From Gemmataceae bacterium (GTDB lineage Bacteria; Planctomycetota; Planctomycetia; Gemmatales; Gemmataceae): DNA of 19,526 nt. The stretch is taken from the NCBI GenBank assembly GCA_020847555.1, contig JADLBT010000433.1, positions 1 through 19,526 on the forward strand, in the 5' to 3' direction. The notes under the pieces were generated by a model that was not told the origin of the DNA, did no database searches, and worked only from the letters and a program-made list of their open reading frames with translations. Positions 9,279 to 16,178 of this stretch are shown here, one piece after another. The translations under genes were made by a program, and so were the position numbers. Every line of letters starts with the position of its first letter. Position 1 is the stretch's first letter.

Positions 9279-9698
9279 CTACGCCCGCCGCTCATCCCCC
9301 TGACATGGCAGCAGACCGGCGCTCGACTCGAAGTAGCGCCGCCGCCGCTCGCTCACCCGCGGCGCCGCCTCCTGCTGGCTGCGCAGGTCGGCCAGGTTCG
9401 CCAGGCAGAACGCACACCCGATCGTGTGGAGGTGGAAATCAAGGTAGTCCTGGTGGTCCGGTTCGAGAACGCCGAGCAGGAAGCTGCCGAGTTGCTCGCG
9501 CGTCGGGCAGGTCAACCGCCGGCGCCGCCAGATCGCGCCGAGCGAGTGCTCCCCACGGTCCCGCTCGACCAGCAAGGTGCGCAGTTGGCGGCGGAGCGTG
9601 TCGGACTGACGCAGGGCCTGCTCGATCCGGGCGCTCTCGGCCTCGTTCAGGGCGTCGTCCAGGTAGCCCGCGAGTTGTTCGCGCGTGATGTCCGCCAT
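9279..9698 (-). CDS. Small zinc-motif anti-sigma-like protein with duplicated halves
   Basis: This is a 139-residue soluble protein from ATG 9698 (MADITREQL). A GTG at 9740 would add 14 residues (MVQWGG...), but these look unlike conserved sequence. The C-terminal half contains H-T-I-G-C-A-F-C, the HxxxCxxC pattern of zinc-binding anti-sigma (ZAS) domains. The N-terminal half, TREQLAGYLDDALNEAESAR, aligns with the second, TREQLGSFLLGVLEPDHQDY, but lacks His and Cys. This suggests an internal duplication with one zinc site kept. There is no membrane segment and no adjacent sigma factor. It follows the catalytic M16 gene on the same strand by 124 bases, so it may be the last gene of that operon. 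An ordinary zinc-finger-like regulatory protein of unknown partner is the alternative. Confidence 0.72.
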   Translation of the reverse strand: MADITREQLAGYLDDALNEAESARIEQALRQSDTLRRQLRTLLVERDRGEHSLGAIWRRRRLTCPTREQLGSFLLGVLEPDHQDYLDFHLHTIGCAFCLANLADLRSQQEAAPRVSERRRRYFESSAGLLPCQGDERRA

Positions 9699-9822
9699 AC
9701 GGCCCCCGACCGGCGAGAGATCTCCACCCCATTGAACCACCTCGGTCCAGCGGAGTCAACGCGGCGGAGAAACGCGCGAACCTCTTCTCCATACGAAGAC
9801 CTTCCCTGTCTGTGATCCCCCG

Positions 9823-11079
9823 TCACTTCTGGCCGTTGCCGTTCGGACGCGGCAGCTTCTCCAGCGGGCCGAGCGCCAGCGTCGTCACGCGGTCGATCGG
9901 GTAGCGGTCGAGTACCTCCCGCACGTCACGCAAGGTGACGGCATCGAAGTCGCGCAGATCGTCGTCCACGCTCCGGTAGCGGTTCAGGTACGTCCACGCC
10001 ATGCCGATCGCCTGCATGCGCCCCATCGGCCGCTCACTCCCCCGCACCACGCGCGACAGGATCTTGCTCTTGGCCTGGTGCAACTCCTCCTCGGTGATGC
10101 CGTCCCGCTGCAGGTCGCGCAGGAGATCGTGAGTCACTCCGAGATTCTCCTCCGCCTGACCGGGTTCGCAGCTGAAGGAGATATAGTAGGCGCCAGCCCC
10201 CTCGTAATCGTGGAAGCTCGCGTCGGCCGACTCCGCCAGGCCGGGATCGACGAGGGCCCAGTACATGCGGCTGCCGGAGTCGTCGCCGAGCACCATCGCG
10301 ACCGTATCTGCGGCGTGGCGCAGGCGCGCGTCGGCCGGCGGCGCGGATGAAATGAGCAGGACGTGCTCCTGGTTCACCTTCGCCTTTGTCATTACCTCGA
10401 ACATGCCCGACCCAGGCGTCTCGCGGATGCCCTGGCGGCCCGGTTGCCCGCCCTCCCAGCGGTCGCACTGGCGGGCGACGAGGTCCACGAACGCCGGCCA
10501 GGCGAAGTTCCCGGCCGCCGCGACGAGGATGTTTTTCGCGACGTAGCGGCGCTGGAAGTACTCGTACATCTGGTCACGCTTCAGGGCCGTGATACTGTCG
10601 GGGCTGCCGAGGATGCTGTTACCGAGCGGGTGGGTGGCGAAGTAGATGCGCTTGGCGTTGTCGTAGGCCGACCAGGTCGGCTGGTCGTCGTACATGGCGA
10701 TCTCCTCGAGGATGACCTTCTTCTCCATCTCGAAGTCCTCGGTCCGCAGGCTCGGCCGCAGGATGTCGGCGAGCAGGTCCACGGCCTGCGGCAGGGACTC
10801 CGGGAGGATGGCGGCGTAGAAGACGGTGTTCTCCTCGCTCGTGTAGGCGTTGTAGTGGGCGCCGATCCGGTCGAAGTCGCGATTGACGTCGAGATACGAC
10901 CGCCGCTCGGACCCCTTGAAAATCATGTGTTCGAGGAAGTGAGTGACGCCCGAAACCGCCTGTATCTCGTCGCGCGACCCGGTGCGGACAAAGAAGCCGA
11001 TGGCGGCCGACCGTGCCGACGGACTGGTTTCACCGATGATCTGCAAGCCGTTGGCCAGCGTGTGCGTGTGGAATGGCAA
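9823..11079 (-). CDS. M16 family zinc metallopeptidase, catalytic subunit
   Basis: This 418-residue peptidase of the M16B (mitochondrial-processing-peptidase-like) type has the inverted zinc motif H47-F-L-E-H51, with the downstream glutamate in VILEEI (about 125-126). The second M16 domain (about 165-345) has lost the Arg/Tyr substrate-binding motif normally written REKRGLAYS; the corresponding stretch reads ALVDPGLAESAD. The upstream neighbour, 45 bases away, is an M16 protein with the opposite pattern, so the two probably form a heterodimer (inference from known heterodimeric M16B enzymes). Translation appears to start at TTG (11077-11079, reverse complement CAA), with a strong AGGAG at 11088-11092, spacer 8; no ATG fits better. 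No signal peptide is seen, so it is likely cytoplasmic, degrading peptides. Confidence 0.93.
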   Translation of the reverse strand: MPFHTHTLANGLQIIGETSPSARSAAIGFFVRTGSRDEIQAVSGVTHFLEHMIFKGSERRSYLDVNRDFDRIGAHYNAYTSEENTVFYAAILPESLPQAVDLLADILRPSLRTEDFEMEKKVILEEIAMYDDQPTWSAYDNAKRIYFATHPLGNSILGSPDSITALKRDQMYEYFQRRYVAKNILVAAAGNFAWPAFVDLVARQCDRWEGGQPGRQGIRETPGSGMFEVMTKAKVNQEHVLLISSAPPADARLRHAADTVAMVLGDDSGSRMYWALVDPGLAESADASFHDYEGAGAYYISFSCEPGQAEENLGVTHDLLRDLQRDGITEEELHQAKSKILSRVVRGSERPMGRMQAIGMAWTYLNRYRSVDDDLRDFDAVTLRDVREVLDRYPIDRVTTLALGPLEKLPRPNGNGQK

Positions 11080-11087
11080 GGCGGGAT

Positions 11088-11092
11088 CTCCT
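11088..11092 (-). promoter_or_regulatory. Ribosome-binding site that fixes a TTG start
   Basis: AGGAG on the minus strand lies 8 bases before the TTG at 11079. An in-frame TAG stop overlaps this site, so the catalytic M16 gene cannot start further upstream. The first residues after TTG (PFHTHTLANGL) match the M16 N-terminus. Confidence 0.7.
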
Positions 11093-11124
11093 ATCGAATG
11101 CGCGTGAGCCGGGCGAGGGGTTCT

Positions 11125-12393
11125 TCACCCCGCCGCGGCGGTCACTTTTCCATTAACCTCCGGGCGCAGCTGCAGCGGTTTGGGGCCGAGGGTGACGACG
11201 GTGAAATCGCGCGGTGGGAAGCGGCGCAGGTGCTCGACGATCCGCTGCGGCGACAGAGCCTGGACAGCCGCCTGGATTTCGTCGAGGCTGCGCACCCGGC
11301 CCAGGTAATACCAGTCCGAGGCGAGGGCGCCCGCCCGGGCCGAGGTGGACTCCTCCTGCATGATCAGCGACGACTTCAGCCCGGCCTGGACGCGCTCGAC
11401 CTCCTCCTGCTCGACCCCGTCCTGCAGGCGGAGGAGTTCCTGCAGCGTCACGTCGAGCGTCTCCTGGGCGCGCTCGCTACGAGTGCCGGCGTAGCAGATG
11501 ATGGCCGCCACCTCCTTGAACGTCTGGTAGCTGGCGGAGACGGAGTAGCACAGGCCGCGCTTCTCGCGCACCTCCGTGAACAGCCGGGCGCCCATCCCGC
11601 CGGACAGAACGTGGACCGCTCCCTGGGCCGCGTAGTAGTCGGTGTGGCCGAACGGCACGCTCGGGTAGGCAATGACGATCTGCGTTTGCTCCGTCTCCTT
11701 CGGCAGGTGGGCCTGTCCGCCGACCGGCCTTTCCAGCGCTAGCGGAGCCTGGTCGCGCGCCTTCCAGTCGTCGAACAGCCGGCCGACCTGGTCACGCAGC
11801 GGACCCCACTCGACGTTGCCGGCCACGGACAGGATCGTGCCGCGCGGCTGGAACAGGCGAGCGTGCTGGGCGCGGAGCGATTCGAGGGTAACGGCCTCGA
11901 TCCCCTCCGGCGTACCGCGCCGGTCGCGGCCGAGCGGGGCCGGGAAGTGGCGCCGCCGCAGTTCCAGGAACACCTTCTGCCGCGGTTCGTCCTCCAGCCC
12001 TTGCAGATCCTGCAGCGCCAGCGCCTGGACGGCGTCAAGATCGTCGGCGGGCAGATGGGGGCGGCGGAGGATGTCGGCGTAGATTTCCAGCGCGGCCGGA
12101 AGATTCCGTGCGAGGGTGGCGCCCCAGAAGCGAATGTGCATCGGGCCGACGGACTCGTCGCGGTCGAGTCCCAACCCGTCCAGGGCGAGAGAAAGTTCGC
12201 GGCTGTCGCGCGCCCCGGCTCCCCGGGTGATCATCTCGGCCAGCAGCGAGGCCGTCCCGAGTTGCCCCTGCGGGTCGTGGACGCAGCCCGCCGGCACCAG
12301 GAAGTTCAGGGCCGCCGAGCGCACGTGCTCCATGCGTTCCGCGAGCAGTGTCAGCCCGTTGGCAAAGGTATGGTGGTAGACTTCCTGCGCCAC
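11125..12393 (-). CDS. M16 family peptidase-like protein, non-catalytic subunit
   Basis: This 422-residue M16B homologue has lost the zinc site: aligned on the neighbour's HFLEH, it reads S49-L-L-A-E53, so both histidines and the catalytic glutamate are gone. It keeps the second-domain motif REKRGLCYSVSA (about 274-285), whose Arg and Tyr bind the substrate backbone in M16B enzymes. It therefore supplies what the downstream catalytic subunit lacks. The start is GTG at 12391-12393, with AAGGAG at 12400-12405, spacer 6. It lies 59 bases after the GNAT gene and 45 bases before the catalytic subunit, all on one strand. Family assignment is firm; the heterodimer is inferred from complementary motifs and adjacency. 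Confidence 0.92.
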   Translation of the reverse strand: MAQEVYHHTFANGLTLLAERMEHVRSAALNFLVPAGCVHDPQGQLGTASLLAEMITRGAGARDSRELSLALDGLGLDRDESVGPMHIRFWGATLARNLPAALEIYADILRRPHLPADDLDAVQALALQDLQGLEDEPRQKVFLELRRRHFPAPLGRDRRGTPEGIEAVTLESLRAQHARLFQPRGTILSVAGNVEWGPLRDQVGRLFDDWKARDQAPLALERPVGGQAHLPKETEQTQIVIAYPSVPFGHTDYYAAQGAVHVLSGGMGARLFTEVREKRGLCYSVSASYQTFKEVAAIICYAGTRSERAQETLDVTLQELLRLQDGVEQEEVERVQAGLKSSLIMQEESTSARAGALASDWYYLGRVRSLDEIQAAVQALSPQRIVEHLRRFPPRDFTVVTLGPKPLQLRPEVNGKVTAAAG

Positions 12394-12452
12394 TGCGGTC
12401 TCCTTCTGCTAATCGGGCTCGCGGCCTGCGGACCCGGTCGGTTCTCTCGCGT

Positions 12453-13022
12453 TCAGACACCGGCGCCGGCCGGCGGCCGGAGGGCGCCGGAGCCGTCCAC
12501 CGCCTTGTAGATCGTCTTGCGGCAGCGGAACCCGAGCCGGCGGTAAAGGCGGATGGCGCCCTCGTTCTGGGCGGTCACCTCCAGGAAGGCGCGGTCCAGC
12601 CCGGCGCGACGAAACCCGTGCAGCGCCTGCACCAGGAGGGCGCCACCGAGGCCGCGGCCGCGGTGTTCGGGCGTGATGCCGAGGTTCTGAATGGCTCCCA
12701 GCTCGGTCCGCTCGCGCACCCCCTGGACCGTCCCGCAATACCCGCCCGGGCACCCAACGAGCCAGGTCGCCTCGGGCTGGAACCCTGGCTTGCGGCTGAT
12801 CTCGCGCATCAGGTGCTGGCAGCCGGCAAAGGTACTCAGACTTGGGAAGACGATCGAGTCAATCTCGTCGCAGAAGCTGCGGAACTTGACGTCGGCGTGC
12901 GATTCGAGGAGGGACTCGTCCCACGGCATCCAGAAGTACCCCTCGGGCAAGGTCGCGGCGGGCGGCAACTCGTTCAGGTCGATCTCCATCCGGAAGCGCT
13001 TGAAGTAGGTGATGCTGATCAT
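12453..13022 (-). CDS. GNAT-family N-acetyltransferase
   Basis: This 189-residue protein has a C-terminal GNAT fold. Motif A is clear: NLGITPEHRGRGLGGALL (about 113-130), containing the acetyl-CoA pyrophosphate-binding R-G-R-G-L-G. It is followed by the motif B region with NEGAIRLYRRLGF (about 153-165). The N-terminal 90 residues (FRSFCDEIDSIVFPSLST, CQHLMREIS) are less standard and probably set substrate choice. ATG 13022 has GGAAG about 7 bases upstream; Met12 is a possible alternative. It appears to be the first gene of an operon with the two M16 proteins, with a promoter at 13075-13103. The acceptor (small molecule, ribosomal protein or peptide N-terminus) cannot be told. Confidence 0.88.
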   Translation of the reverse strand: MISITYFKRFRMEIDLNELPPAATLPEGYFWMPWDESLLESHADVKFRSFCDEIDSIVFPSLSTFAGCQHLMREISRKPGFQPEATWLVGCPGGYCGTVQGVRERTELGAIQNLGITPEHRGRGLGGALLVQALHGFRRAGLDRAFLEVTAQNEGAIRLYRRLGFRCRKTIYKAVDGSGALRPPAGAGV

Positions 13023-13351
13023 GTCGGGCTTCCGTCAGTTGCGGGGCGCCGCGCCGCGAGCCGAGGGTAGCTTGATTGTATCAGGGGTGTCCCGGAGGGT
13101 CAAAGGGAGCGCGGGGCGGCCGCTTACCCGGCCTTGCTCTCTGGTTTCGGCACCTTGTTCGGACCGCCCGGCCAGCGAATAATGGAAGCAATGGTCCTGG
13201 CGCGACGCCGGGGCCGCGCGAACACGGGACGTGCGCAGGTCGGGGCGCCGGCCCAGACCCCAACCCGCACTACCGTCCCCGGAAACAGCCCACGTCACCC
13301 AGACATCACCACCCCTGAAAGGGTGCCCCAATCCCAGCGGAGGAGCCACCC
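13023..13351. other. Divergent GNAT/dioxygenase intergenic region
   Basis: These 329 bases hold the minus-strand promoter above and the GGAGG ribosome-binding site of the dioxygenase (about 13339-13345), with a tiny CACCC/GGGTG hairpin just before it (about 13312-13327). Short open frames across the region are compositional and show no family features. I see no promoter for the dioxygenase, no tRNA and no substantial repeat. Confidence 0.5.
13075..13103 (-). promoter_or_regulatory. Putative sigma-70-type promoter of the GNAT-M16 operon
   Basis: Read on the minus strand, TTGACC (13103-13098) and TACAAT (13080-13075) are separated by exactly 17 bases, matching the vegetative consensus at 5 of 6 positions in each box. 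Transcription would begin near 13068, giving a leader of about 45 bases before ATG 13022. Planctomycete promoters are poorly characterised, so this is a sequence match only. Confidence 0.55.
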
Positions 13352-13858
13352 ATGCCGCTTGCCGCTCCGTTTAACCTGAGCCGGTGGATCGAGGCGAACC
13401 GCCACCTGTTGCAGCCCCCTGTCGGCAACAAGATGATCTGCAATGGCGGGTTCATGGTCATGGTGGTCGGCGGACCGAACCAGCGCACCGACTACCACGT
13501 CAACCCGACGGAAGAGCTGTTCTATCAGGTCGAGGGCGACATCACCCTCAAGGTGATCGAGGATGGTCGGCCGCGCGACATCCCGATTCGCCAGGGCGAG
13601 ATGTTCGTACTCCCAGCCAACGTCCCGCACTCGCCGCGCCGGCCGGCGGGGACGGTCGGCCTGGTGATCGAGCAGGCCCGGCCCGAGAGCGGCAACGACC
13701 ACCTGCGCTGGTACTGCCCACAGTGCGGGGCGGTCGTTCACGACGCGGAGTTCCACCTGGTGGACCTGGGCAAGCAGCTGAAGCCGATCATCGAGGAGTT
13801 CAGGGACAGCGAGGAGCTGCGGATCTGTAAATCGTGCCGGGCGGTGTACCCGGCATAG
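13352..13858 (+). CDS. nbaC: 3-hydroxyanthranilate 3,4-dioxygenase
   Basis: This 168-residue cupin dioxygenase opens the ring of 3-hydroxyanthranilate to 2-amino-3-carboxymuconate semialdehyde, the precursor of quinolinate (NAD synthesis) or of the catabolic branch of tryptophan breakdown. Iron ligands H49, E55 and H93 are present, and R45, R97 and E107 match the substrate-binding residues known from the Cupriavidus enzyme. The C-terminal rubredoxin-like iron site is intact: C122-x2-C125 and C159-x2-C162, so this is the bacterial/fungal-type dimeric form. The ATG has GGAGG upstream. No other kynurenine-pathway gene is in the window; its neighbours are a divergent GNAT operon and a convergent aldolase-family gene, so it appears to stand alone. 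Confidence 0.95.
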   Translation: MPLAAPFNLSRWIEANRHLLQPPVGNKMICNGGFMVMVVGGPNQRTDYHVNPTEELFYQVEGDITLKVIEDGRPRDIPIRQGEMFVLPANVPHSPRRPAGTVGLVIEQARPESGNDHLRWYCPQCGAVVHDAEFHLVDLGKQLKPIIEEFRDSEELRICKSCRAVYPA

Positions 13859-13934
13859 CCGTTCGAGTTCGCCTGAGCAACCAGGGGGTAACCGGGAGAG
13901 GAGTTGTGCTGTCAGGAGGGGGTAGCTCCCCGCA

Positions 13935-13960
13935 AACCGGGCCGATGCCGCGACCCGGTT
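13935..13960. terminator. Possible bidirectional terminator hairpin
   Basis: AACCGGG (13935-13941) and CCCGGTT (13954-13960) form a 7-bp stem around a 12-base loop between two convergent genes. A second small G/C hairpin (GGGG...CCCC, about 13917-13931) precedes it. No T-run follows, so the call rests on position and stem alone. Confidence 0.35.
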
Positions 13961-13983
13961 GTCTAGCTCCCGCACACCGCTCG

Positions 13984-14910
13984 CTACACTGGCGCGACCG
14001 TTCGCGCAGCGGTCCGGCCGCGCGGGCGCGTCTCGATGGCCCGCCGGACGAGGGCCAGGATCTCCTCGCGCTCGCGCCCCACCAGCGGCAGCCGCGGAGC
14101 CCGGACCGTCTCGGTCCCGTGCCCGCACGCCGCCGCCGCGAGCTTGATGTACTGGACCAGTTTGGGGTGTGTGTCCAGGTGCAGGAGCGGGGTGTACCAG
14201 CGGTAGACCACCAGCGCCTCCTCGTACCGGCCCGCAACCGCCAGATCCCACAGGAGCCGGTTCTCCTCGGGGAAGGCGTTCACCAGCCCCGACACCCAGC
14301 CGGCAGCGCCGAGCAGGACCCTCTCCAGGACGAGGTCATCGACGCCGCAAAACAGCAGGTAGCGGTCGCCGCACACGTTTTTCAGGTCGGTGATGCGGCG
14401 GACGTTTTCCGACGACTCCTTGACCGCGACGAAGCGCGGTTCGTCGGCCAGCTCGGCGAACATCGCCGGGGTGAGGTCCACCCCGTAGCTGATGGGGTTG
14501 TTGTAGCACATCACCGGCAGCCCGGTCGCGCGGGCGACGGCGCGGAAGTGGGTCAGCGTCTCGCGCGGGTCCGACCTGTAAACCATCGCTGGCAGGACCA
14601 TCAGCCCATCGACGCCGGCCTGACTCGCGTCGGCGGCGAACCGGCACGCGAGGCGCGTTGAGCACTCGGCGACGCCGGTCAGCACCGGGATGCGGCCCGC
14701 GACCTGGCGCACCGCCGCCTGCAGCACCTCCAGCTTTTCCGCATACGCGAGCGAGCAGTTTTCGCCGACTGTCCCCAGCACGATCATACCGTGAGCGCCG
14801 GCCTGCACCAGCCGCTCGACGTGCGCCACGGTGCCGGCGACGTCCAGCGACTGGTCGTCGTGGAACTGGGTCGTTGCCGCCGGGAAGACCCCTCGCCAGT
14901 TGACTTGCAT
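13984..14910 (-). CDS. Dihydrodipicolinate synthase-family lyase/deaminase
   Basis: This 308-residue TIM-barrel enzyme belongs to the class I aldolase DapA/NanA family. Landmarks are G46-T-V-G-E-N51 (pyruvate carboxylate site), Y136-N-N-P (catalytic tyrosine) and Schiff-base K164 in VAVKES. ATG 14910 (MQVNWRGVFPAATTQF) is chosen over ATG 14952 because family similarity starts there and GGAGGGG lies just upstream; the 14 extra residues look like leader. The opening WRGVFPAATTQF and GMIVLGTVGEN resemble 1-pyrroline-4-hydroxy-2-carboxylate deaminases of hydroxyproline breakdown, from memory, so that role is possible. Lysine synthesis (DapA proper) or another 2-keto-acid lyase is the alternative. 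No pathway partner lies beside it; it is convergent with the dioxygenase gene. Confidence 0.88.
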   Translation of the reverse strand: MQVNWRGVFPAATTQFHDDQSLDVAGTVAHVERLVQAGAHGMIVLGTVGENCSLAYAEKLEVLQAAVRQVAGRIPVLTGVAECSTRLACRFAADASQAGVDGLMVLPAMVYRSDPRETLTHFRAVARATGLPVMCYNNPISYGVDLTPAMFAELADEPRFVAVKESSENVRRITDLKNVCGDRYLLFCGVDDLVLERVLLGAAGWVSGLVNAFPEENRLLWDLAVAGRYEEALVVYRWYTPLLHLDTHPKLVQYIKLAAAACGHGTETVRAPRLPLVGREREEILALVRRAIETRPRGRTAARTVAPV

Positions 14911-15479
14911 CGGCCGAGCCCCTCCCCCGCGCGGATGAAGTTGAGAGCACACACCAGCTCAACCTACGGCAAGGCAGGCGAAACACAAGCCCCGTGCGGC
15001 AGGGGACGCCCATCCACTCAGGCGCGTGCGCCCGAGCGGACGCCTCACCAACGCCCCTGGCTCACCTGAAACCGGGGCGAAGCAGGCCTACATCCAGCGT
15101 CCCGCAAGGAACGCCCAGGGATTCGTTTGGTTTCGCCGCCCCGCCGACGCGCAGCGCAACAGACTCACCCGCTCCAGCGAGCGGCCGGCCTCGTCGCTCC
15201 CCGAGGGAGTGGTTGCGTTTGTGCGCGTGCCGGCCTTCGCGTGGGTGAAGTAGCAGCACACGGTCTGAAGCACGGAAATCAACATGAGCATCCTCCAGGT
15301 CTGGTCGCCGGGCGAAGCGCGTCTGCCATACACCCGAATCCTACCCGCGCATCCTAAGGCTCCCCTGAACCCCGGATAAATTCGGGCTTATCTTCGCCTC
15401 ACCGCTGGCAGCGGCGATACCATGAGTACAGGGCGGCAGGGGCCGGCTCGCCCTGGCCCAATCGCTCGCGGGAGGTCAC
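14911..15479. other. Intergenic region upstream of two-component system
   Basis: These 569 bases contain no confident gene. They include the ribosome-binding site of the lyase (minus strand, about 14916-14924), a weak small-ORF candidate at 15088-15285, a GGGTAGGAT motif on the minus strand (15338-15346), and the GGGAGG site (about 15471-15475) of the response regulator. An imperfect -35/-10-like pair (TGAACC 15366-15371, TTATCT 15388-15393, spacer 16) might drive the two-component genes but is too poor to call. The stretch 15058-15150 has the look of dispersed planctomycete filler sequence (impression only). Confidence 0.5.
15088..15285 (-). CDS. Doubtful small ORF with good ribosome-binding site
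   Basis: A 65-codon frame begins at ATG 15285 with GGAGG at 15292-15296, an ideal 6-base spacing. The product starts with a short hydrophobic stretch (MLISVLQTVCCYF) and continues as a polar, Arg/Ser/Gly-rich tail without recognisable family. A GGGTAGGAT motif lies about 50 bases upstream. The tail resembles translated non-coding repeat sequence, so the frame may be chance or the remnant of a longer gene. I list it only because of the start signals. Confidence 0.2.
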   Translation of the reverse strand: MLISVLQTVCCYFTHAKAGTRTNATTPSGSDEAGRSLERVSLLRCASAGRRNQTNPWAFLAGRWM

Positions 15480-16178
15480 ATGGGGGTCCGCATTCTGGTC
15501 GTCGAGGACGAAAACGGGATTGCCGACTTCCTGGTGCGTGGGCTTCGGGAGGAGGGGTTCGCGGTGGAACGGGCGGCCGATGGCGCGGCGGCGTGGGTAG
15601 CCCTTCGCTCCGGCGACTGGGATCTGCTGCTGCTCGACTGGTGGTTGCCCGACGTGGACGGGTTGGAGGTGCTCCGCCGATTTCGCCAGGTCAACCGGCA
15701 CACGCCCGTCCTGTTTTTGACGGCGCGCGACACCATCGCCGACCGCGTCCAGGGGCTCGACGGCGGGGCGGACGACTACCTCTGCAAACCGTTCGCCTTC
15801 GAGGAGTTGCTGGCCCGCGTCCGGGCGTTGATCCGTCGCCGGGATGGCGGACCTGGAACGGTGGTGAGTTTCGGCGACGTCAAGGTTGACCTCGTCACCC
15901 ACCGGGCCGAGCGTGCCGGCCGTCCCCTGGACCTGACCGCGAAGGAGCAGGCGCTGCTGGTCTTCTTCCTCCGCCACCCCGGCCACGTCCTGTCCAGAAC
16001 GCGAATCTACGAGCAGGTCTGGGACGAGCGGTACGACGGCCTGTCGAACACCCTGGAGGTCCACGTCATGGAACTGCGGCGCAAGCTGGAGGTCCACGGG
16101 CTGCGCCTGATCCACACGCTGCGCGGGCGCGGCTACGTCCTGCGCGCGCCGGCGATTGACGGGGAGGAGGAGACATGA
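15480..16178 (+). CDS. OmpR/PhoB-family response regulator
   Basis: This 232-residue two-component regulator has a receiver domain at 1-115 with the acidic pocket E9-D10, phospho-acceptor D53 (LLLDWWLPDVDG), T81 and K103 (KPF). A winged-helix DNA-binding domain follows at about 130-225 with the family-typical DLTAKEQALL, RTRIYEQVWD, NTLEVHVMELRRKLE and LRGRGYVLR. ATG 15480 follows GGGAGG by a few bases. Its stop overlaps the kinase start by ATGA, so the two are translationally coupled. The regulon cannot be read from this window; autoregulation is common in the family. Sequence style is close to the CusR/QseB group, but metal or other signal specificity is not evident. Confidence 0.95.
   Translation: MGVRILVVEDENGIADFLVRGLREEGFAVERAADGAAAWVALRSGDWDLLLLDWWLPDVDGLEVLRRFRQVNRHTPVLFLTARDTIADRVQGLDGGADDYLCKPFAFEELLARVRALIRRRDGGPGTVVSFGDVKVDLVTHRAERAGRPLDLTAKEQALLVFFLRHPGHVLSRTRIYEQVWDERYDGLSNTLEVHVMELRRKLEVHGLRLIHTLRGRGYVLRAPAIDGEEET

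Noticed and set aside
7769..9688. 639-codon plus-strand frame overlapping the permease
   Set aside because: Out-of-frame Arg/Gly/Ala-rich shadow; it also runs across the convergent anti-sigma-like gene.
15366..15393. Promoter for the two-component genes (TGAACC, TTATCT)
   Set aside because: Both boxes match the consensus poorly, so it was noted in the intergenic entry but not called.
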